From contig JAGPUQ010000004.1 of the NCBI GenBank assembly GCA_018069525.1, positions 1-64,000 on the forward strand: a stretch of DNA of 64,000 bases, in the 5' to 3' direction. This DNA is from Porticoccaceae bacterium. Lineage in GTDB: Bacteria; Pseudomonadota; Gammaproteobacteria; Pseudomonadales; Porticoccaceae. Positions 27,156-39,972 of the stretch are shown here, one piece after another. The notes below the pieces were generated by a model, which did not search any database, had not been told where the DNA came from, and saw only the letters and a list, made by a program, of their open reading frames with translations. The translations under genes and the position numbers were made by a program. Numbering within the stretch: position 1 is the first letter of the stretch; each line of letters starts with the position of its first letter.

Positions 27156-28075
27156 TGGCGACGAAACGCAAAGGCCTGGGCCGGGGTCTGGATGCACTGC
27201 TGGGTACGGCCGGGCTACAGGAAGTGGCAGAAAACCCGGCAACCAACGACACGGAAAGCGGCGCCGAAAACCGAGCCGCAAGCGCGATATCACGCTTGCC
27301 CAGTGCGGGGTTGGCGGAGTTGCCGGTCGAGTTTTTAAGTCGAGGGCAATACCAGCCCCGGCGCGAGTTCGATCCGGAAACCCTGGAAGAGCTTGCTGAA
27401 TCAATAAAAAAGCAGGGCTTGATGCAGCCCGTGGTGGTTCGCGAGTTGGGTCCCGAGCGCTACGAAATCATTGCCGGAGAGCGCCGCTGGCGAGCCTGCC
27501 AGTTAGCGGGCCTGGCTGAAATCCCGGTCGTTATTAAACAGGTCGATGACCAAACCGCCCTGGCGCTGGCCTTGATAGAAAATATTCAGCGCGAAGATCT
27601 TAATGCGATGGAGGAGGGTCAGGCCCTGCTGCGTCTGCAAAACGAATTTGAGTTGAGCCAGCAACAGGTGGCGGACGCGGTCGGCAAATCCAGAGCGGCC
27701 GTCGCTAATTTAATGCGTTTGACCAAGCTGGCCCCGGAAGTGCAAACCATGTTGTCCCGGGGCGACATCGATATGGGTCACGCGCGGGCGCTGCTAGCTC
27801 TCGACCTTTCGGCTCAGATAGATACGGCACGACGGGTGGTGGACGCCAGTCTCAACGTGCGCCAAACCGAAAAACTGGTGCAATCGTTACAGGCCTCGCC
27901 GAAAAGTAGCAAGCGAGCGCCGCAGGCTGATCCCGACATCCGCCGCCTTGAAGACGACCTTTCCGCCAGGCTGGGGGCGCCAGTAAAGGTTAAGCATGCC
28001 GGAAAAGGGGGTAAGTTGGTCATTCATTACACTAGTGTTGATGTGCTGGAAGGCATCCTGGAAAAGCTGGGCTAA
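27155..28075 (+). CDS. parB: Chromosome-partitioning protein ParB (Spo0J)
   Basis: A 306-residue CTPase and DNA-binding protein that loads at parS and spreads. N-terminal KRKGLGRGLDALLG binds ParA; the ParB/sulfiredoxin domain has QYQPRREFD and the CTP-binding GERRWRACQLAGL; the helix-turn-helix is around LSQQQVADAVGKSRAAVANLMRL; the C-terminal dimerisation domain ends VLEGILEKLG. The ATG overlaps the parA TGA by one base. Its targets are probably the two parS sites in recF. Confidence 0.97.
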   Translation: MATKRKGLGRGLDALLGTAGLQEVAENPATNDTESGAENRAASAISRLPSAGLAELPVEFLSRGQYQPRREFDPETLEELAESIKKQGLMQPVVVRELGPERYEIIAGERRWRACQLAGLAEIPVVIKQVDDQTALALALIENIQREDLNAMEEGQALLRLQNEFELSQQQVADAVGKSRAAVANLMRLTKLAPEVQTMLSRGDIDMGHARALLALDLSAQIDTARRVVDASLNVRQTEKLVQSLQASPKSSKRAPQADPDIRRLEDDLSARLGAPVKVKHAGKGGKLVIHYTSVDVLEGILEKLG

Positions 28076-28153
28076 TGTCCTGAGGCGATGTTAACTTTCT
28101 TCAGTTAACAGAACGCTCGGGTCAGTATTTTTTAAAATGGGTGTTATGAGTCC

Positions 28154-28182
28154 TTGATCCCTTACTAACCCAAGATTATAAT
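28154..28182 (+). promoter_or_regulatory. Promoter of the ATP synthase operon
   Basis: TTGATC (28154-28159), a 17-base spacer and a perfect TATAAT (28177-28182), 55 bases before atpI. One of the best promoter matches in the window. Confidence 0.75.
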
Positions 28183-28237
28183 GCCCGCCCGCAAAAACCC
28201 ATGTTAGCTGGATTGGTTAAATGGAACGGGCAGAGAC

Positions 28238-28639
28238 TTGAGTAGCAAGCTAGTGGTTAAGCAGCTCCTGCTGATGTGTTTTGTTATCGTGGGCCTTGCT
28301 GCCCTGGTTTGGGTTTTTGGTGAGGGTTCGGCCCCAACCGCGACGATGGTTGGTGGAGGTATTGGCCTGTTGGCCTACACCTTATCCAGCGCCGTGCTTT
28401 TAGTGGCCGGGGGTGGCCAGTCGGCAGGCGGGGTTGTTACCCGGGTTATTGCTGGCGAGCTGATCAAGGTCAGCGTTATAGTTTTAGGTCTCGCGGTGGT
28501 GTTTGTAGGCGCGATACCGGTTTTTGAACCATTAAAAGAAGGCGGCAACGCTTTCGTGTTAATCGCCACATGCGCGACAGTTATCGTTGTACATGCGGTT
28601 GGAGGGGTTATCTTTGCCCCACAAACAAAATCTCTTTAA
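28238..28639 (+). CDS. atpI: ATP synthase protein I
   Basis: A 133-residue hydrophobic protein with four likely membrane segments, the first gene of the ATP synthase operon. AtpI helps assemble the c ring and is not part of the final enzyme; it is poorly conserved, so the call rests on position, hydropathy and length. The start is TTG at 28238 (MSSKLVVKQLL); an ATG at 28274 is the alternative but would cut into the first helix. A strong promoter lies at 28154-28182. Confidence 0.85.
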   Translation: MSSKLVVKQLLLMCFVIVGLAALVWVFGEGSAPTATMVGGGIGLLAYTLSSAVLLVAGGGQSAGGVVTRVIAGELIKVSVIVLGLAVVFVGAIPVFEPLKEGGNAFVLIATCATVIVVHAVGGVIFAPQTKSL

Positions 28640-28669
28640 GTAGCGAGGCGGTTTAATGCAGTTACTTAG

Positions 28670-29806
<1,137 letters not shown>

Positions 29807-29860
29807 ATTGCTTCCGGCAAAAAATAGCCAATACCACGTAACTAACCAAAGGGTGTTAGC

Positions 29861-30331
29861 GTGAATTTTAATATGACTCTCGTTGGCCAGGCGATTTCGT
29901 TTTTCCTTTTCGTCTGGTTTTGCGCAAAATATGTATGGCCGCCAATTATTGGCGCTATGGATGAGCGCGCTGAAAAAATTGCCGATGGCCTCGAAGCTGC
30001 TGATCGCGCCAAGCGAGATCTGGAGTTGGCGCAGGATAAGGCGGTTGATCAACTAAAAGAAGCCAAGCAAGAAGCGGCTGTGCTTATTGATCAAGCGAAC
30101 AAGCGCGCAGGCCAAATCGTTGAAGAAGCTAAAGACAAAGCACGCGAAGAAGGTGATCGCCTGAAAATTTCTGCCCAGGCAGAAATCGAACAGGAAGTGA
30201 ATCGGGCTCGCGAAGAACTGCGCGGCAAGGTTGCAAGCCTGGCTGTTAGCGGTGCCGAGCGCATTCTTAAGCGCTCCGTTGATCAGGCCGCGAATAGCGA
30301 CTTGATTGATAACTTGGCAGCCGAGCTTTAA
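29861..30331 (+). CDS. atpF: ATP synthase F0 subunit b
   Basis: A 156-residue stator subunit: one N-terminal membrane helix ([20 protein letters not shown]) and a long coiled coil that contacts delta and alpha. GTG at 29861 gives [10 protein letters not shown], which aligns with the E. coli start and identical length; a GGG lies eight bases upstream. An ATG at 29873 is in frame but would remove conserved residues. Confidence 0.97.
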   Translation: MNFNMTLVGQAISFFLFVWFCAKYVWPPIIGAMDERAEKIADGLEAADRAKRDLELAQDKAVDQLKEAKQEAAVLIDQANKRAGQIVEEAKDKAREEGDRLKISAQAEIEQEVNRAREELRGKVASLAVSGAERILKRSVDQAANSDLIDNLAAEL

Positions 30332-30333
30332 TA

Positions 30334-30870
30334 ATGGCTGAACTTAGCACGCTGGCTCGGCCTTATGCTCGTGCAGCTTTTGAAAGCGCCGCTGCTGATA
30401 ACAGTTTGCAACAATGGGCCGACGCCCTGGTCTTGCTCGCTGGTATTGCTGTGCAGGATAAAGTTGCCGCGTTAATACAGGCGCCAAGTCTAACCGTAGA
30501 GCAAAAAGCCGACGCGCTGTTACAGCTTTGTGGCGACGAGGTCGGCGGCAAGACTGCAAACTTCGTTACGCTGCTGGCTGAAAATCATCGTCTTGGTTTG
30601 CTTCCTCAAGTTCACGAGCAGTTTCATGCGCTCAAAACTGAGCGTGAGAAAGTGGTCGATGTGGAATTAATTAGCGCCATAGCTGTGGACGCAGCCCAGC
30701 AGGAAAAATTAGCTAAGGCACTGGCGGCACGTTTAGAGCGCGAGGTTAATATCTCCGTCTCTGTCGATAGTGACTTAATAGGTGGTGCCGTCATCCGTGC
30801 CGGCGATATGATCATAGATGGTTCCGTGCGGGGCCGTTTGAGTAAGCTCGCTGAAGCATTAAATTCGTAG
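30334..30870 (+). CDS. atpH: ATP synthase F1 subunit delta
   Basis: A 178-residue OSCP-like subunit that joins F1 to the b stalk. [13 protein letters not shown] at the N terminus and the C-terminal [20 protein letters not shown] are the family signatures. It starts two bases after the atpF stop. Confidence 0.97.
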   Translation: MAELSTLARPYARAAFESAAADNSLQQWADALVLLAGIAVQDKVAALIQAPSLTVEQKADALLQLCGDEVGGKTANFVTLLAENHRLGLLPQVHEQFHALKTEREKVVDVELISAIAVDAAQQEKLAKALAARLEREVNISVSVDSDLIGGAVIRAGDMIIDGSVRGRLSKLAEALNS

Positions 30871-30886
30871 GGTCGAGGAATCGAGA

Positions 30887-32431
30887 ATGCAGCAACTGAA
30901 TCCATCTGAAATCAGTGAACTGATTAAACAGAGAATAGAAAGTCTGGACGTATCAACGGAGGCCAAGAACGAAGGCACCATTGTTTCCGTTTCAGATGGC
31001 ATCGTGCGTATCCACGGCCTGGCCGATGTGATGTACGGTGAAATGATCGAGTTTGATGGCGGCCTTTACGGCATGGCTCTCAACCTGGAGCGCGACTCCG
31101 TTGGCGCGATCGTACTTGGCAGTTATCTTGGTTTGGCCGAGGGCGCAAAGGCGCGCTGCACCGGTCGTATCCTTGAAGTGCCGATCGGCCCCGAGCTGGA
31201 AGGCCGCGTGGTCGATGCGCTCGGTAATCCTATCGATGGCAAAGGCCCGGTTGAATCCAAATTAACGGACGCTATTGAAAAAGTAGCGCCTGGCGTTATT
31301 GAGCGTCAATCGGTAGATCAGCCGGTGCAAACCGGACTGAAAGCCATTGATGCCATGGTGCCAGTAGGTCGAGGCCAGCGCGAATTGATTATTGGCGATC
31401 GCCAGACCGGTAAAACCGCGATTGCGATTGATGCCATCATCAATCAGAAAGGCACCGGTGTTAAATGTGTCTATGTAGCCATTGGCCAGAAAAACGCCAC
31501 GGTTGCTAACGTGGTACGTAAGCTCGAAGAGCACGGCGCTATGGAGCACACCATTGTGGTTGCTGCTACTGCGGCGGATCCCGCCTCCATGCAATACCTG
31601 GCACCCTATGCCGGTTGCACCATGGGCGAGTACTACCGTGACCGCGGTCAAGATGCTTTGATTATTTATGATGATTTAACCAAGCAAGCCTGGGCCTATC
31701 GCCAGACTTCTTTGTTGCTGCGTCGGCCCCCGGGTCGTGAAGCTTATCCCGGTGATGTGTTCTATCTTCACTCCCGGTTGCTGGAGCGCTCTGCTCGGGT
31801 TAACGCCGACTACGTTGAGAAGTTCACCAAGGGTGAAGTAAAAGGTAAGACCGGTTCCTTAACCGCGCTGCCGATTATTGAAACCCAGGCTGGTGACGTA
31901 TCTGCGTTTGTACCGACCAACGTAATTTCTATTACCGATGGTCAGATTTTTGTTGAAACCGATTTGTTTAATGCCGGTATTCGTCCGGCAATGAACGCGG
32001 GTCTATCGGTATCGCGAGTGGGTGGTGCGGCACAGACATCTATTATTAAAAAGCTCGGCGGCGGTATTCGTCTGGCCCTGGCTCAGTATCGTGAACTGGC
32101 GGCGTTCTCCCAGTTTGCATCGGATCTGGATGATGCGACTCGCGCTCAACTCGAGCACGGTCAGCGCGTAACTGAACTGATGAAGCAAGCGCAATACTCT
32201 CCGCAAAGTGTCGCGGAAATGGGTGTTGTTTTGTACGCGGCGAACCAGGGTTATTTGAAAACAGTCGAAATCAACAAAATTGGTGATTTCGAAGCTTCAT
32301 TGCTCTCGTATATGAAATCCGAGCACATCGACCTGATGAATGAAGTCGATAGCACGGGTTCCTGGAGTGCAGACATTCAGGCGAGCTTTAAAGCTGCACT
32401 CGACAAATTTGTCGCTACTCAAACCTGGTAA
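30887..32431 (+). CDS. atpA: ATP synthase F1 subunit alpha
   Basis: A 514-residue non-catalytic nucleotide-binding subunit, nearly the same length as E. coli AtpA (513). The P-loop GDRQTGKTA is near residue 169, and the signature [17 protein letters not shown] lies in the C-terminal third. It has its own ribosome binding site and follows atpH by 16 bases. Confidence 0.98.
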   Translation: MQQLNPSEISELIKQRIESLDVSTEAKNEGTIVSVSDGIVRIHGLADVMYGEMIEFDGGLYGMALNLERDSVGAIVLGSYLGLAEGAKARCTGRILEVPIGPELEGRVVDALGNPIDGKGPVESKLTDAIEKVAPGVIERQSVDQPVQTGLKAIDAMVPVGRGQRELIIGDRQTGKTAIAIDAIINQKGTGVKCVYVAIGQKNATVANVVRKLEEHGAMEHTIVVAATAADPASMQYLAPYAGCTMGEYYRDRGQDALIIYDDLTKQAWAYRQTSLLLRRPPGREAYPGDVFYLHSRLLERSARVNADYVEKFTKGEVKGKTGSLTALPIIETQAGDVSAFVPTNVISITDGQIFVETDLFNAGIRPAMNAGLSVSRVGGAAQTSIIKKLGGGIRLALAQYRELAAFSQFASDLDDATRAQLEHGQRVTELMKQAQYSPQSVAEMGVVLYAANQGYLKTVEINKIGDFEASLLSYMKSEHIDLMNEVDSTGSWSADIQASFKAALDKFVATQTW

Positions 32432-32473
32432 GCAACATTACCAGCGTTATATTAGAAAGCGTGGGAGCACATA

Positions 32474-33337
32474 GTGGCCGTCGGTAGAGAAGTTAAAACT
32501 AAGATCACCAGCGTAAAAAGTACGCAGAAGATCACCAGTGCAATGGAAATGGTTGCGGCCAGTAAAATGCGCCGTGCCCAGGAACGCATGCAACTGGGTA
32601 AGCCCTATGCGCAGCGTATTCGCTCCGTAGTGGGTCATATTGCCAACGCCCACGGCGAGTACCGTCACCAGTACATGACGCAGAAAGACAACGTTAAGCG
32701 TATCGGCCTGATTGTGATTTCTACCGACCGGGGTTTGTGTGGTGGTTTGAATACCAATTTATTCAAAGCCGCAATTCGCGAAATGAAAGTCTGGACCGAA
32801 GCGGGTGCCGAGATCGAAGTGTGCACCGTTGGCAATAAAGCCGGCACTTTTTTTGGCAGCATCAACGCCGATATTGTCGCCACGGTAAAAGATATGGGCG
32901 ACAAACCCTCCGCCACCGATTTGATTGGCAGCGTTAAGGTTATGTTGGACGCCTTCGCCGAAGGTCGCATTGATAAGCTCTACGTGGTCGGCAATAAGTT
33001 TGTGAACACCATGAATCAGCAGGCAGAGGTAGAGCAGTTGTTGCCTCTGGATCCGGCGGAAGATCAGAAAATGTCCCATCACTGGGATTACATTTACGAG
33101 CCGGACGCAAAAGAATTACTCGACGGTTTGATGACCCGCTACATCGAGTCTCAGGTGTATCAAAGCGTAATCGAAAACAAGGCCTGTGAGCAGGCGGCAC
33201 GAATGGTAGCGATGAAAAATGCCACCGAAAATGCTTCCACGCTGATTGATGAACTGGAATTGTTGTACAACAAGGCGCGACAAGCGGCTATTACCCAAGA
33301 GTTGTCAGAAATTGTAAGTGGCGCATCAGCGGTATAG
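32474..33337 (+). CDS. atpG: ATP synthase F1 subunit gamma
   Basis: A 287-residue central shaft subunit. The N-terminal helix has [31 protein letters not shown] and the C-terminal helix ends [31 protein letters not shown], both typical. The start is GTG at 32474 with GGGAG eight bases upstream; no ATG is near. It is 42 bases after atpA and 59 before atpD. Confidence 0.97.
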   Translation: MAVGREVKTKITSVKSTQKITSAMEMVAASKMRRAQERMQLGKPYAQRIRSVVGHIANAHGEYRHQYMTQKDNVKRIGLIVISTDRGLCGGLNTNLFKAAIREMKVWTEAGAEIEVCTVGNKAGTFFGSINADIVATVKDMGDKPSATDLIGSVKVMLDAFAEGRIDKLYVVGNKFVNTMNQQAEVEQLLPLDPAEDQKMSHHWDYIYEPDAKELLDGLMTRYIESQVYQSVIENKACEQAARMVAMKNATENASTLIDELELLYNKARQAAITQELSEIVSGASAV

Positions 33338-33348
33338 ATGCCTGTTAA

Positions 33349-34779
<1,431 letters not shown>

Positions 34780-34782
34780 TAC

Positions 34783-35214
34783 ATGACCATGACCTTTCAC
34801 TGCGATATCGTTTCCGCCGAGGAGTCCATGTTCTCCGGTTTGGCCGAAATGATTATTGTTAACGGCTCCCAGGGCGAGCTCGGTGTTGCCTATGGCCATG
34901 CGCCTTTGCTAACCGACCTCAAACCCGGCCCTGTGCGTGTTATCAAGCAAGGTGGTGAAGAGGAAATTTATTTTCTCTCCGGCGGTTTTCTCGAAGTTCA
35001 GCCGCATCTGGTTTCAGTGCTTGCTGATACTGGCATTCGCGCTGACGATCTCGATGAAGCGGCCGCGGCACAGGCAGTAAAAGACGCCGAGGAAGAAATG
35101 TTGAATAAGTCCGGTGACATGGACCTTACCTTAGCAGCAACACGTCTAGCTCAGGCCTCTGCCCAGTTGCGCACCATTGATGAGCTGCGACGTCGAGCCA
35201 AGTCCGGACGTTAA
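34783..35214 (+). CDS. atpC: ATP synthase F1 subunit epsilon
   Basis: A 143-residue subunit with an N-terminal beta-sandwich ([36 protein letters not shown]) and a C-terminal helical hairpin that can inhibit ATP hydrolysis. It starts three bases after the atpD stop and is followed by a strong terminator, so it ends the operon. Confidence 0.96.
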   Translation: MTMTFHCDIVSAEESMFSGLAEMIIVNGSQGELGVAYGHAPLLTDLKPGPVRVIKQGGEEEIYFLSGGFLEVQPHLVSVLADTGIRADDLDEAAAAQAVKDAEEEMLNKSGDMDLTLAATRLAQASAQLRTIDELRRRAKSGR

Positions 35215-35247
35215 TCTTTGTGGTAATGCCATTAAGTGGTGATTTTA

Positions 35248-35272
35248 AAAGGCAGCTTTGGCTGCCTTTTTT
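35248..35272 (+). terminator. Rho-independent terminator of the atp operon
   Basis: AAAGGCAGC-TTTG-GCTGCCTTT forms a GC-rich stem with a four-base loop and a run of Ts, 33 bases after the atpC stop. Confidence 0.9.
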
Positions 35273-35361
35273 ATTGTTCGAATTATTGTGCAAGTTATGC
35301 TGTTTCGATTATGTGCCGAGATAATGTACCAAAATGGTGTCCGAACGAAGAAGAATCAGGC

Positions 35362-35390
35362 TTGGTGCTGATCTCCCGACTTGATACTAT
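35362..35390 (+). promoter_or_regulatory. Possible promoter of glmU
   Basis: TTGGTG (35362-35367), a 17-base spacer and TACTAT (35385-35390) give a moderate sigma-70 match, located between the atp terminator and glmU. Confidence 0.3.
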
Positions 35391-35434
35391 TCGCGTGATG
35401 AGTGGAACCGCTATACCAGAATAAGGAAAACCCC

Positions 35435-36847
35435 TTGAGCGCCATTGATATTATTATTCTCGCCGCAGGCAAAGGCACCCGGATGCGCTCCGAGCTGCCC
35501 AAGGTCCTGCACCGCCTGGCAGGCAAGCCGCTGATTACGCATGTGCTGGATGCGGCAAGTGCGCTGGCCGACGCCCGCATTACGGTGGTTGCCGGGCACG
35601 GTATGGATTTGGTACAAGGCGAAATAGAGAATTTCCAAGGGGAGCTTCAGCAGCGCACTAAAAACAGCTGCCCGATAAAGTGTATTGAACAACAAGAACA
35701 ACTTGGCACCGGTCATGCCGTGCAACAGGCGATTCCCGGTCTAGATAACAGCGCGGGCACCGCGCTAGTATTGTACGGCGATGTGCCTTTGCTCGACACC
35801 CGCACCCTGGAGCGCATGCTGGCCAGTGCGGCACAGGGCAAGCTGACTTTATTGACCGTGGTGCTTAGGGATCCTTCCGGTTACGGTCGTATTCTTCGCG
35901 ACTCGGCAGATCAGGTCATTGGTATTGTCGAACAAAAAGACGCCAGCGTAGACCAGCTCGCTATTGCGGAAATAAACACCGGCATTATGGCGATGCCGGT
36001 GACTCGTTTGAAAGAATGGCTACCGCAACTCAGCAACGACAATGCCCAGGGCGAGTACTACCTCACCGACATTGTTGCACTTGCTGCCCAACAAAAAATT
36101 GCTATAGAAACACTGCACCCGGAATCCTTAGAAGAAGTTGAAGGCGTCAACAATCGCAGTCAACTGGCTCGGCTCGAGCGCTACTATCAAGCTCGTCAGG
36201 CCGAAACTTTAATGGAGGCCGGGGTTGCGCTGGCCGACCCGGCTCGATTTGATTGTCGTGGCAGGATTACCGCGGGTCGCGATGTCTTTATCGATATCAA
36301 TTGCGTGTTCGCCGGTAAGGTTACTTTGGGAGACGGGGTTAGCATCGGCCCCAATTGCTCTATCGCTAATGCGACCATCGGCGATGGCGCGATCATCAAA
36401 GCCAACACTGTAATAGAAGGCCCGGTGACGATTGAGGCCGGTGTTCAGGTCGGTCCCTTTGCGCGGCTGCGGGAAGGCACCGTATTGCGCAAACACGCCA
36501 AGGTCGGCAACTTTGTCGAAACCAAAAAAACCGAATTCGGTGAAGGCAGCAAAGCCAGCCATCTTAGTTATCTTGGCGACACCCGCCTCGGCAAAGACGT
36601 TAACGTGGGTGCGGGCACCATTACCTGTAACTACGACGGTGTTAACAAACACCGCACCGACATCGGTGATAATGTCTTTGTCGGTTCCAATAGCTCGTTG
36701 GTGGCACCGGTGACTATTGGCGAAGGCGCAACGATTGGCGCTGGCTCCACTATTACTCGCGACGTCCCGCCAAATAGTTTAAGTGTGGCGCGGGGCAAAC
36801 AAAAAACCATCGAGGGTTGGCAGCGTCCTGAAAAAAAAAGGACCTGA
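35435..36847 (+). CDS. glmU: Bifunctional N-acetylglucosamine-1-phosphate uridyltransferase / glucosamine-1-phosphate acetyltransferase
   Basis: The enzyme makes UDP-GlcNAc for peptidoglycan and lipopolysaccharide. The uridyltransferase half opens with LAAGKGTRMRSELPKVLH and carries QLGTGHAV and YGDVPLL; the C-terminal left-handed beta helix holds the acetyltransferase site with NFVETKK and GAGTITCNYDG. The longest open frame begins at a GTG (35402), but a TTG at 35435 has AAGGA seven bases upstream and places the start where E. coli GlmU begins, so it was chosen: 470 residues. It is followed by glmS, the usual partner in gammaproteobacteria. Confidence 0.95.
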   Translation: MSAIDIIILAAGKGTRMRSELPKVLHRLAGKPLITHVLDAASALADARITVVAGHGMDLVQGEIENFQGELQQRTKNSCPIKCIEQQEQLGTGHAVQQAIPGLDNSAGTALVLYGDVPLLDTRTLERMLASAAQGKLTLLTVVLRDPSGYGRILRDSADQVIGIVEQKDASVDQLAIAEINTGIMAMPVTRLKEWLPQLSNDNAQGEYYLTDIVALAAQQKIAIETLHPESLEEVEGVNNRSQLARLERYYQARQAETLMEAGVALADPARFDCRGRITAGRDVFIDINCVFAGKVTLGDGVSIGPNCSIANATIGDGAIIKANTVIEGPVTIEAGVQVGPFARLREGTVLRKHAKVGNFVETKKTEFGEGSKASHLSYLGDTRLGKDVNVGAGTITCNYDGVNKHRTDIGDNVFVGSNSSLVAPVTIGEGATIGAGSTITRDVPPNSLSVARGKQKTIEGWQRPEKKRT

Positions 36848-36896
36848 GAAAAACAGACCAAAGAAAAACAGCTCCGAGAAACAAGAGAAGTAAGCT

Positions 36897-38726
36897 ATGT
36901 GTGGAATTGTCGCGGCGACCGCCCAACGCAATGTTGTCGGTATTCTTCTGGAAGGTTTGCGTCGTCTCGAATATCGAGGCTACGATTCCGCCGGGCTGGT
37001 GATCGCCCAAAGCGATGGCCTGGAATGCCGAAAACATCAGGGTAAGGTCGCGGTTCTGGAAGCCGATCTCGACGCCAATCCCCTGCAGGGACAATTGGGT
37101 ATTGCCCATACCCGTTGGGCGACTCATGGGGTGCCCAACGAAGTTAATTCTCATCCGCATCAATCGGGCGATATTGCCCTGGTACACAACGGCATTATCG
37201 AAAACTACCGGACATTGCGCGCCGAACTGGAGCAGCTCGATTACCACTTCGAATCCGAAACCGATACCGAAGTCGTCGTTCATCTTATTAACCACCTGGC
37301 GAACTCCAGCGATTCACTGCTTAGCGCGGTTCGGCAAACCATTGCGCGACTCGAAGGAGCCTATGCGCTAGCGGTGGTCTCCAGCAGAGAACCAGGGGTT
37401 TTGATCGGCGCCCGTAGTGGCAGCCCGCTGGTGCTCGGCGTGGGTATTGAAGAGAATTTTCTCGCATCCGATCAGCTTGCCTTACGCCAGGTCACCGATC
37501 GCTTTGTTTTCCTGGAGGAAGGCGACCTGGTACAGCTCGACACCAAAGACATTCGTATTGAAAACCGCGCGGGTAAAGTAGTCGAGCCGGCTATTGTGAC
37601 GCTCACCGACAGCCCGGACCACGGTGACAAAGGCAGTTATCGGCATTTTATGCTGAAGGAAATCTACGAGCAGCCGAAGGTATTAAAAGCTACGCTCGAA
37701 GGCCGTATTAGTGACAAACATGTTTTGCCGGAAGCCTTTGGCCGCGATGCGGTTGAGTGCTTTAAACAAGTCGAAAATGTTCACATCGTCGCTTGTGGCA
37801 CCAGCTACCACGCGGGTTTAGTGGCGCGCTACTGGCTCGAAGACTGGGCGGGTATTCCCTGTCAGGTTGAAGTCGCCAGCGAATATCGCTATCGCGCGGT
37901 GGTGGTACCGAAAAATACTTTGTTTGTTACCCTTTCCCAGTCGGGCGAAACCGCCGACACCATGGCCGCACTTTATGCCGCGAAACAAGCCAACTACCTC
38001 AGCACCCTTTCGATTTGTAATGTTGCTAACAGTTCGCTGGTGCGAGAATCCGACCTGGCTTTAATGACCCTGGCAGGTCCAGAAATTGGTGTTGCTTCCA
38101 CTAAAGCCTTTACTACCCAGTTGGTTGCTTTGCAGCTGTTGTGTATTAGCCTGGCAAAAGGCCGTAATTCTTTATCGGAAGCCGATGAACAAACCCTGGT
38201 TAGCGCGCTTCATGCCTTGCCAGAACTGTGCGAGCGCGTGCTGGCGCTGGACGCCCATATAGAACAGACCTTCGAGAGCTTTGCCGATAAACACCACGCC
38301 TTATTTCTGGGTCGAGGCGTGCAATACCCCATTGCGATGGAAGGCGCGCTCAAGCTCAAAGAAATTTCCTATATTCACGCTGAAGCCTATCCATCAGGCG
38401 AGTTAAAACACGGCCCGCTGGCGCTGGTCGATGCCGATATGCCGGTGGTCGCGGTCGCCCCCAATAACGAGTTATTAGAAAAATTAAAATCTAATTTGCA
38501 CGAAGTACAGGCACGAGGCGGACAATTATTTGTATTTGCCGATCACGATGCCGGCTTTCAAAACCAACCCGGTCTCACCGTGGTGGACATTCCCCATGTA
38601 CCGCTAAGCATCGAGGCCATCGTTTACACTCTCCCGCTGCAGCTATTGTCCTATCATGTCGCTGTGCTAAAAGGCACCGATGTTGATCAGCCGAGGAATT
38701 TAGCGAAGTCCGTTACGGTGGAATAA
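36897..38726 (+). CDS. glmS: Glutamine--fructose-6-phosphate aminotransferase (isomerizing)
   Basis: A 609-residue enzyme that makes glucosamine 6-phosphate from fructose 6-phosphate and glutamine, the first step of amino-sugar synthesis. The N-terminal glutaminase has the catalytic cysteine at position 2 (MCGIVAA) and HTRWATHG; two SIS sugar-isomerase domains follow, with [22 protein letters not shown] and [35 protein letters not shown]. It ends LAKSVTVE, the standard terminus. It is 49 bases after glmU, probably one transcript. Confidence 0.98.
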   Translation: MCGIVAATAQRNVVGILLEGLRRLEYRGYDSAGLVIAQSDGLECRKHQGKVAVLEADLDANPLQGQLGIAHTRWATHGVPNEVNSHPHQSGDIALVHNGIIENYRTLRAELEQLDYHFESETDTEVVVHLINHLANSSDSLLSAVRQTIARLEGAYALAVVSSREPGVLIGARSGSPLVLGVGIEENFLASDQLALRQVTDRFVFLEEGDLVQLDTKDIRIENRAGKVVEPAIVTLTDSPDHGDKGSYRHFMLKEIYEQPKVLKATLEGRISDKHVLPEAFGRDAVECFKQVENVHIVACGTSYHAGLVARYWLEDWAGIPCQVEVASEYRYRAVVVPKNTLFVTLSQSGETADTMAALYAAKQANYLSTLSICNVANSSLVRESDLALMTLAGPEIGVASTKAFTTQLVALQLLCISLAKGRNSLSEADEQTLVSALHALPELCERVLALDAHIEQTFESFADKHHALFLGRGVQYPIAMEGALKLKEISYIHAEAYPSGELKHGPLALVDADMPVVAVAPNNELLEKLKSNLHEVQARGGQLFVFADHDAGFQNQPGLTVVDIPHVPLSIEAIVYTLPLQLLSYHVAVLKGTDVDQPRNLAKSVTVE

Positions 38727-38748
38727 AAAAGGAGGTAAGGTAATTAAT

Positions 38749-39972
38749 ATGTCAAAAACAAAATCACACACTTCCAGTAATCCACTAAATACTATGCCCG
38801 ATAAAAAAGGTTATTTCGGCGAGTATGGTGGCCAGATCATTCCGCCCGACCTAATCAAAATAATGAATGAAATTAACGATGCCTACGATGAAATTATTCA
38901 AATGGAATCGTTTCAAACTGAATTGCAAATGCTCTATCGCGACTACGTGGGTCGGCCAAGTCCGATTTATTTAGCAAAACGTTTAACCGCGAGCTGTGGC
39001 GGCGCGCGGATCTTTCTGAAGCGCGAAGATTTAAATCATACCGGTGCCCACAAAATAAACCATTGCCTTGGCGAAGCGCTATTAGCGAAACATATGGGCA
39101 AAACTAAAGTGTTGGCGGAAACCGGTGCGGGTCAACACGGCGTGGCTTTGGCGACGGCATGCGCTCTGGTGGGCATTGATTGCGAAATTCATATGGGTGA
39201 AGTGGATATTGAGAAAGAGCATCCGAACGTCACCAAAATGAAAATTTTAGGTTGTACCCTGGTCCCAGTATCGCGCGGCACTCGAACCTTAAAAGACGCC
39301 GTGGACAGTGCGTTTGAAGAATATCTAAAAGACCCGGTGAATTATTTATATGCCATTGGCTCGGTGGTGGGGCCACACCCCTTCCCTAAAATGGTGAGGG
39401 ACTTCCAGAGTATTGTGGGCAGAGAGGCGCGGGAACAGTTTTTGACTAGAGAAAATAAGTTGCCAGATCTGTTAGTGGCCTGCGTTGGTGGCGGCTCTAA
39501 CTCCATCGGTTTGTTTTCCGCATTTCTGGAGGATGAGTCGGTGAAGATGGTTGGCGTGGAGCCTGCGGGTAAGGGCCTCGATACCGATGACCACGCGGCA
39601 ACAATGACGCTGGGTGTGAAAGGCGCGCTCCACGGCTTCGAGTGTTATAACTTGCAGGATAAAGACGGTAATCCCTTGCCGGTTTACTCTATCGCTTCCG
39701 GTTTGGATTATCCCGCCGTTGGCCCCCAGCATTGCCATCTAAAAGACATTAAGCGCGTAGAGTATAAAGCCATCGATGACGACGAGTGCCTGGACGCATT
39801 TATGCAACTGTCTCGCCTGGAGGGCATTATCCCGGCCTTAGAGAGCGCTCACGCTGTTGCTTATGCGATGAAAGTAGCCAGGATCATGTCCAAGGAAGAC
39901 ACCATCCTGGTTAACCTGTCCGGCCGAGGTGACAAAGACGCGGATTTTGTGGCGAATGTCTTATCGCTTTAG
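38749..39972 (+). CDS. Stand-alone tryptophan-synthase beta-chain-like PLP enzyme
   Basis: A 407-residue fold-type II PLP enzyme. TrpB landmarks are intact: the PLP lysine in HTGAHKINH (K102), the catalytic glutamate in [10 protein letters not shown] (E124), [17 protein letters not shown], the phosphate loop [10 protein letters not shown], and LSGRGDKD at the end. Several usually invariant stretches differ: [12 protein letters not shown] near the start instead of the GRFGGQYVPETL type, and [16 protein letters not shown]. The first part of the gene is visibly more AT-rich than its neighbours. No trpA or trp gene is adjacent, so it may convert indole to tryptophan alone or act on another beta-substituent substrate. 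A TAAGG lies eight bases before the ATG. Its stop overlaps the convergent glcF by four bases. Confidence 0.85.
   Translation: MSKTKSHTSSNPLNTMPDKKGYFGEYGGQIIPPDLIKIMNEINDAYDEIIQMESFQTELQMLYRDYVGRPSPIYLAKRLTASCGGARIFLKREDLNHTGAHKINHCLGEALLAKHMGKTKVLAETGAGQHGVALATACALVGIDCEIHMGEVDIEKEHPNVTKMKILGCTLVPVSRGTRTLKDAVDSAFEEYLKDPVNYLYAIGSVVGPHPFPKMVRDFQSIVGREAREQFLTRENKLPDLLVACVGGGSNSIGLFSAFLEDESVKMVGVEPAGKGLDTDDHAATMTLGVKGALHGFECYNLQDKDGNPLPVYSIASGLDYPAVGPQHCHLKDIKRVEYKAIDDDECLDAFMQLSRLEGIIPALESAHAVAYAMKVARIMSKEDTILVNLSGRGDKDADFVANVLSL

Noticed and set aside
28090-28109. Hairpin GTTAACT-TTCTTC-AGTTAAC after parB
   Set aside because: The stem is AT-rich and no U tract follows directly; the next T run is about 18 bases away, so I did not call a terminator.
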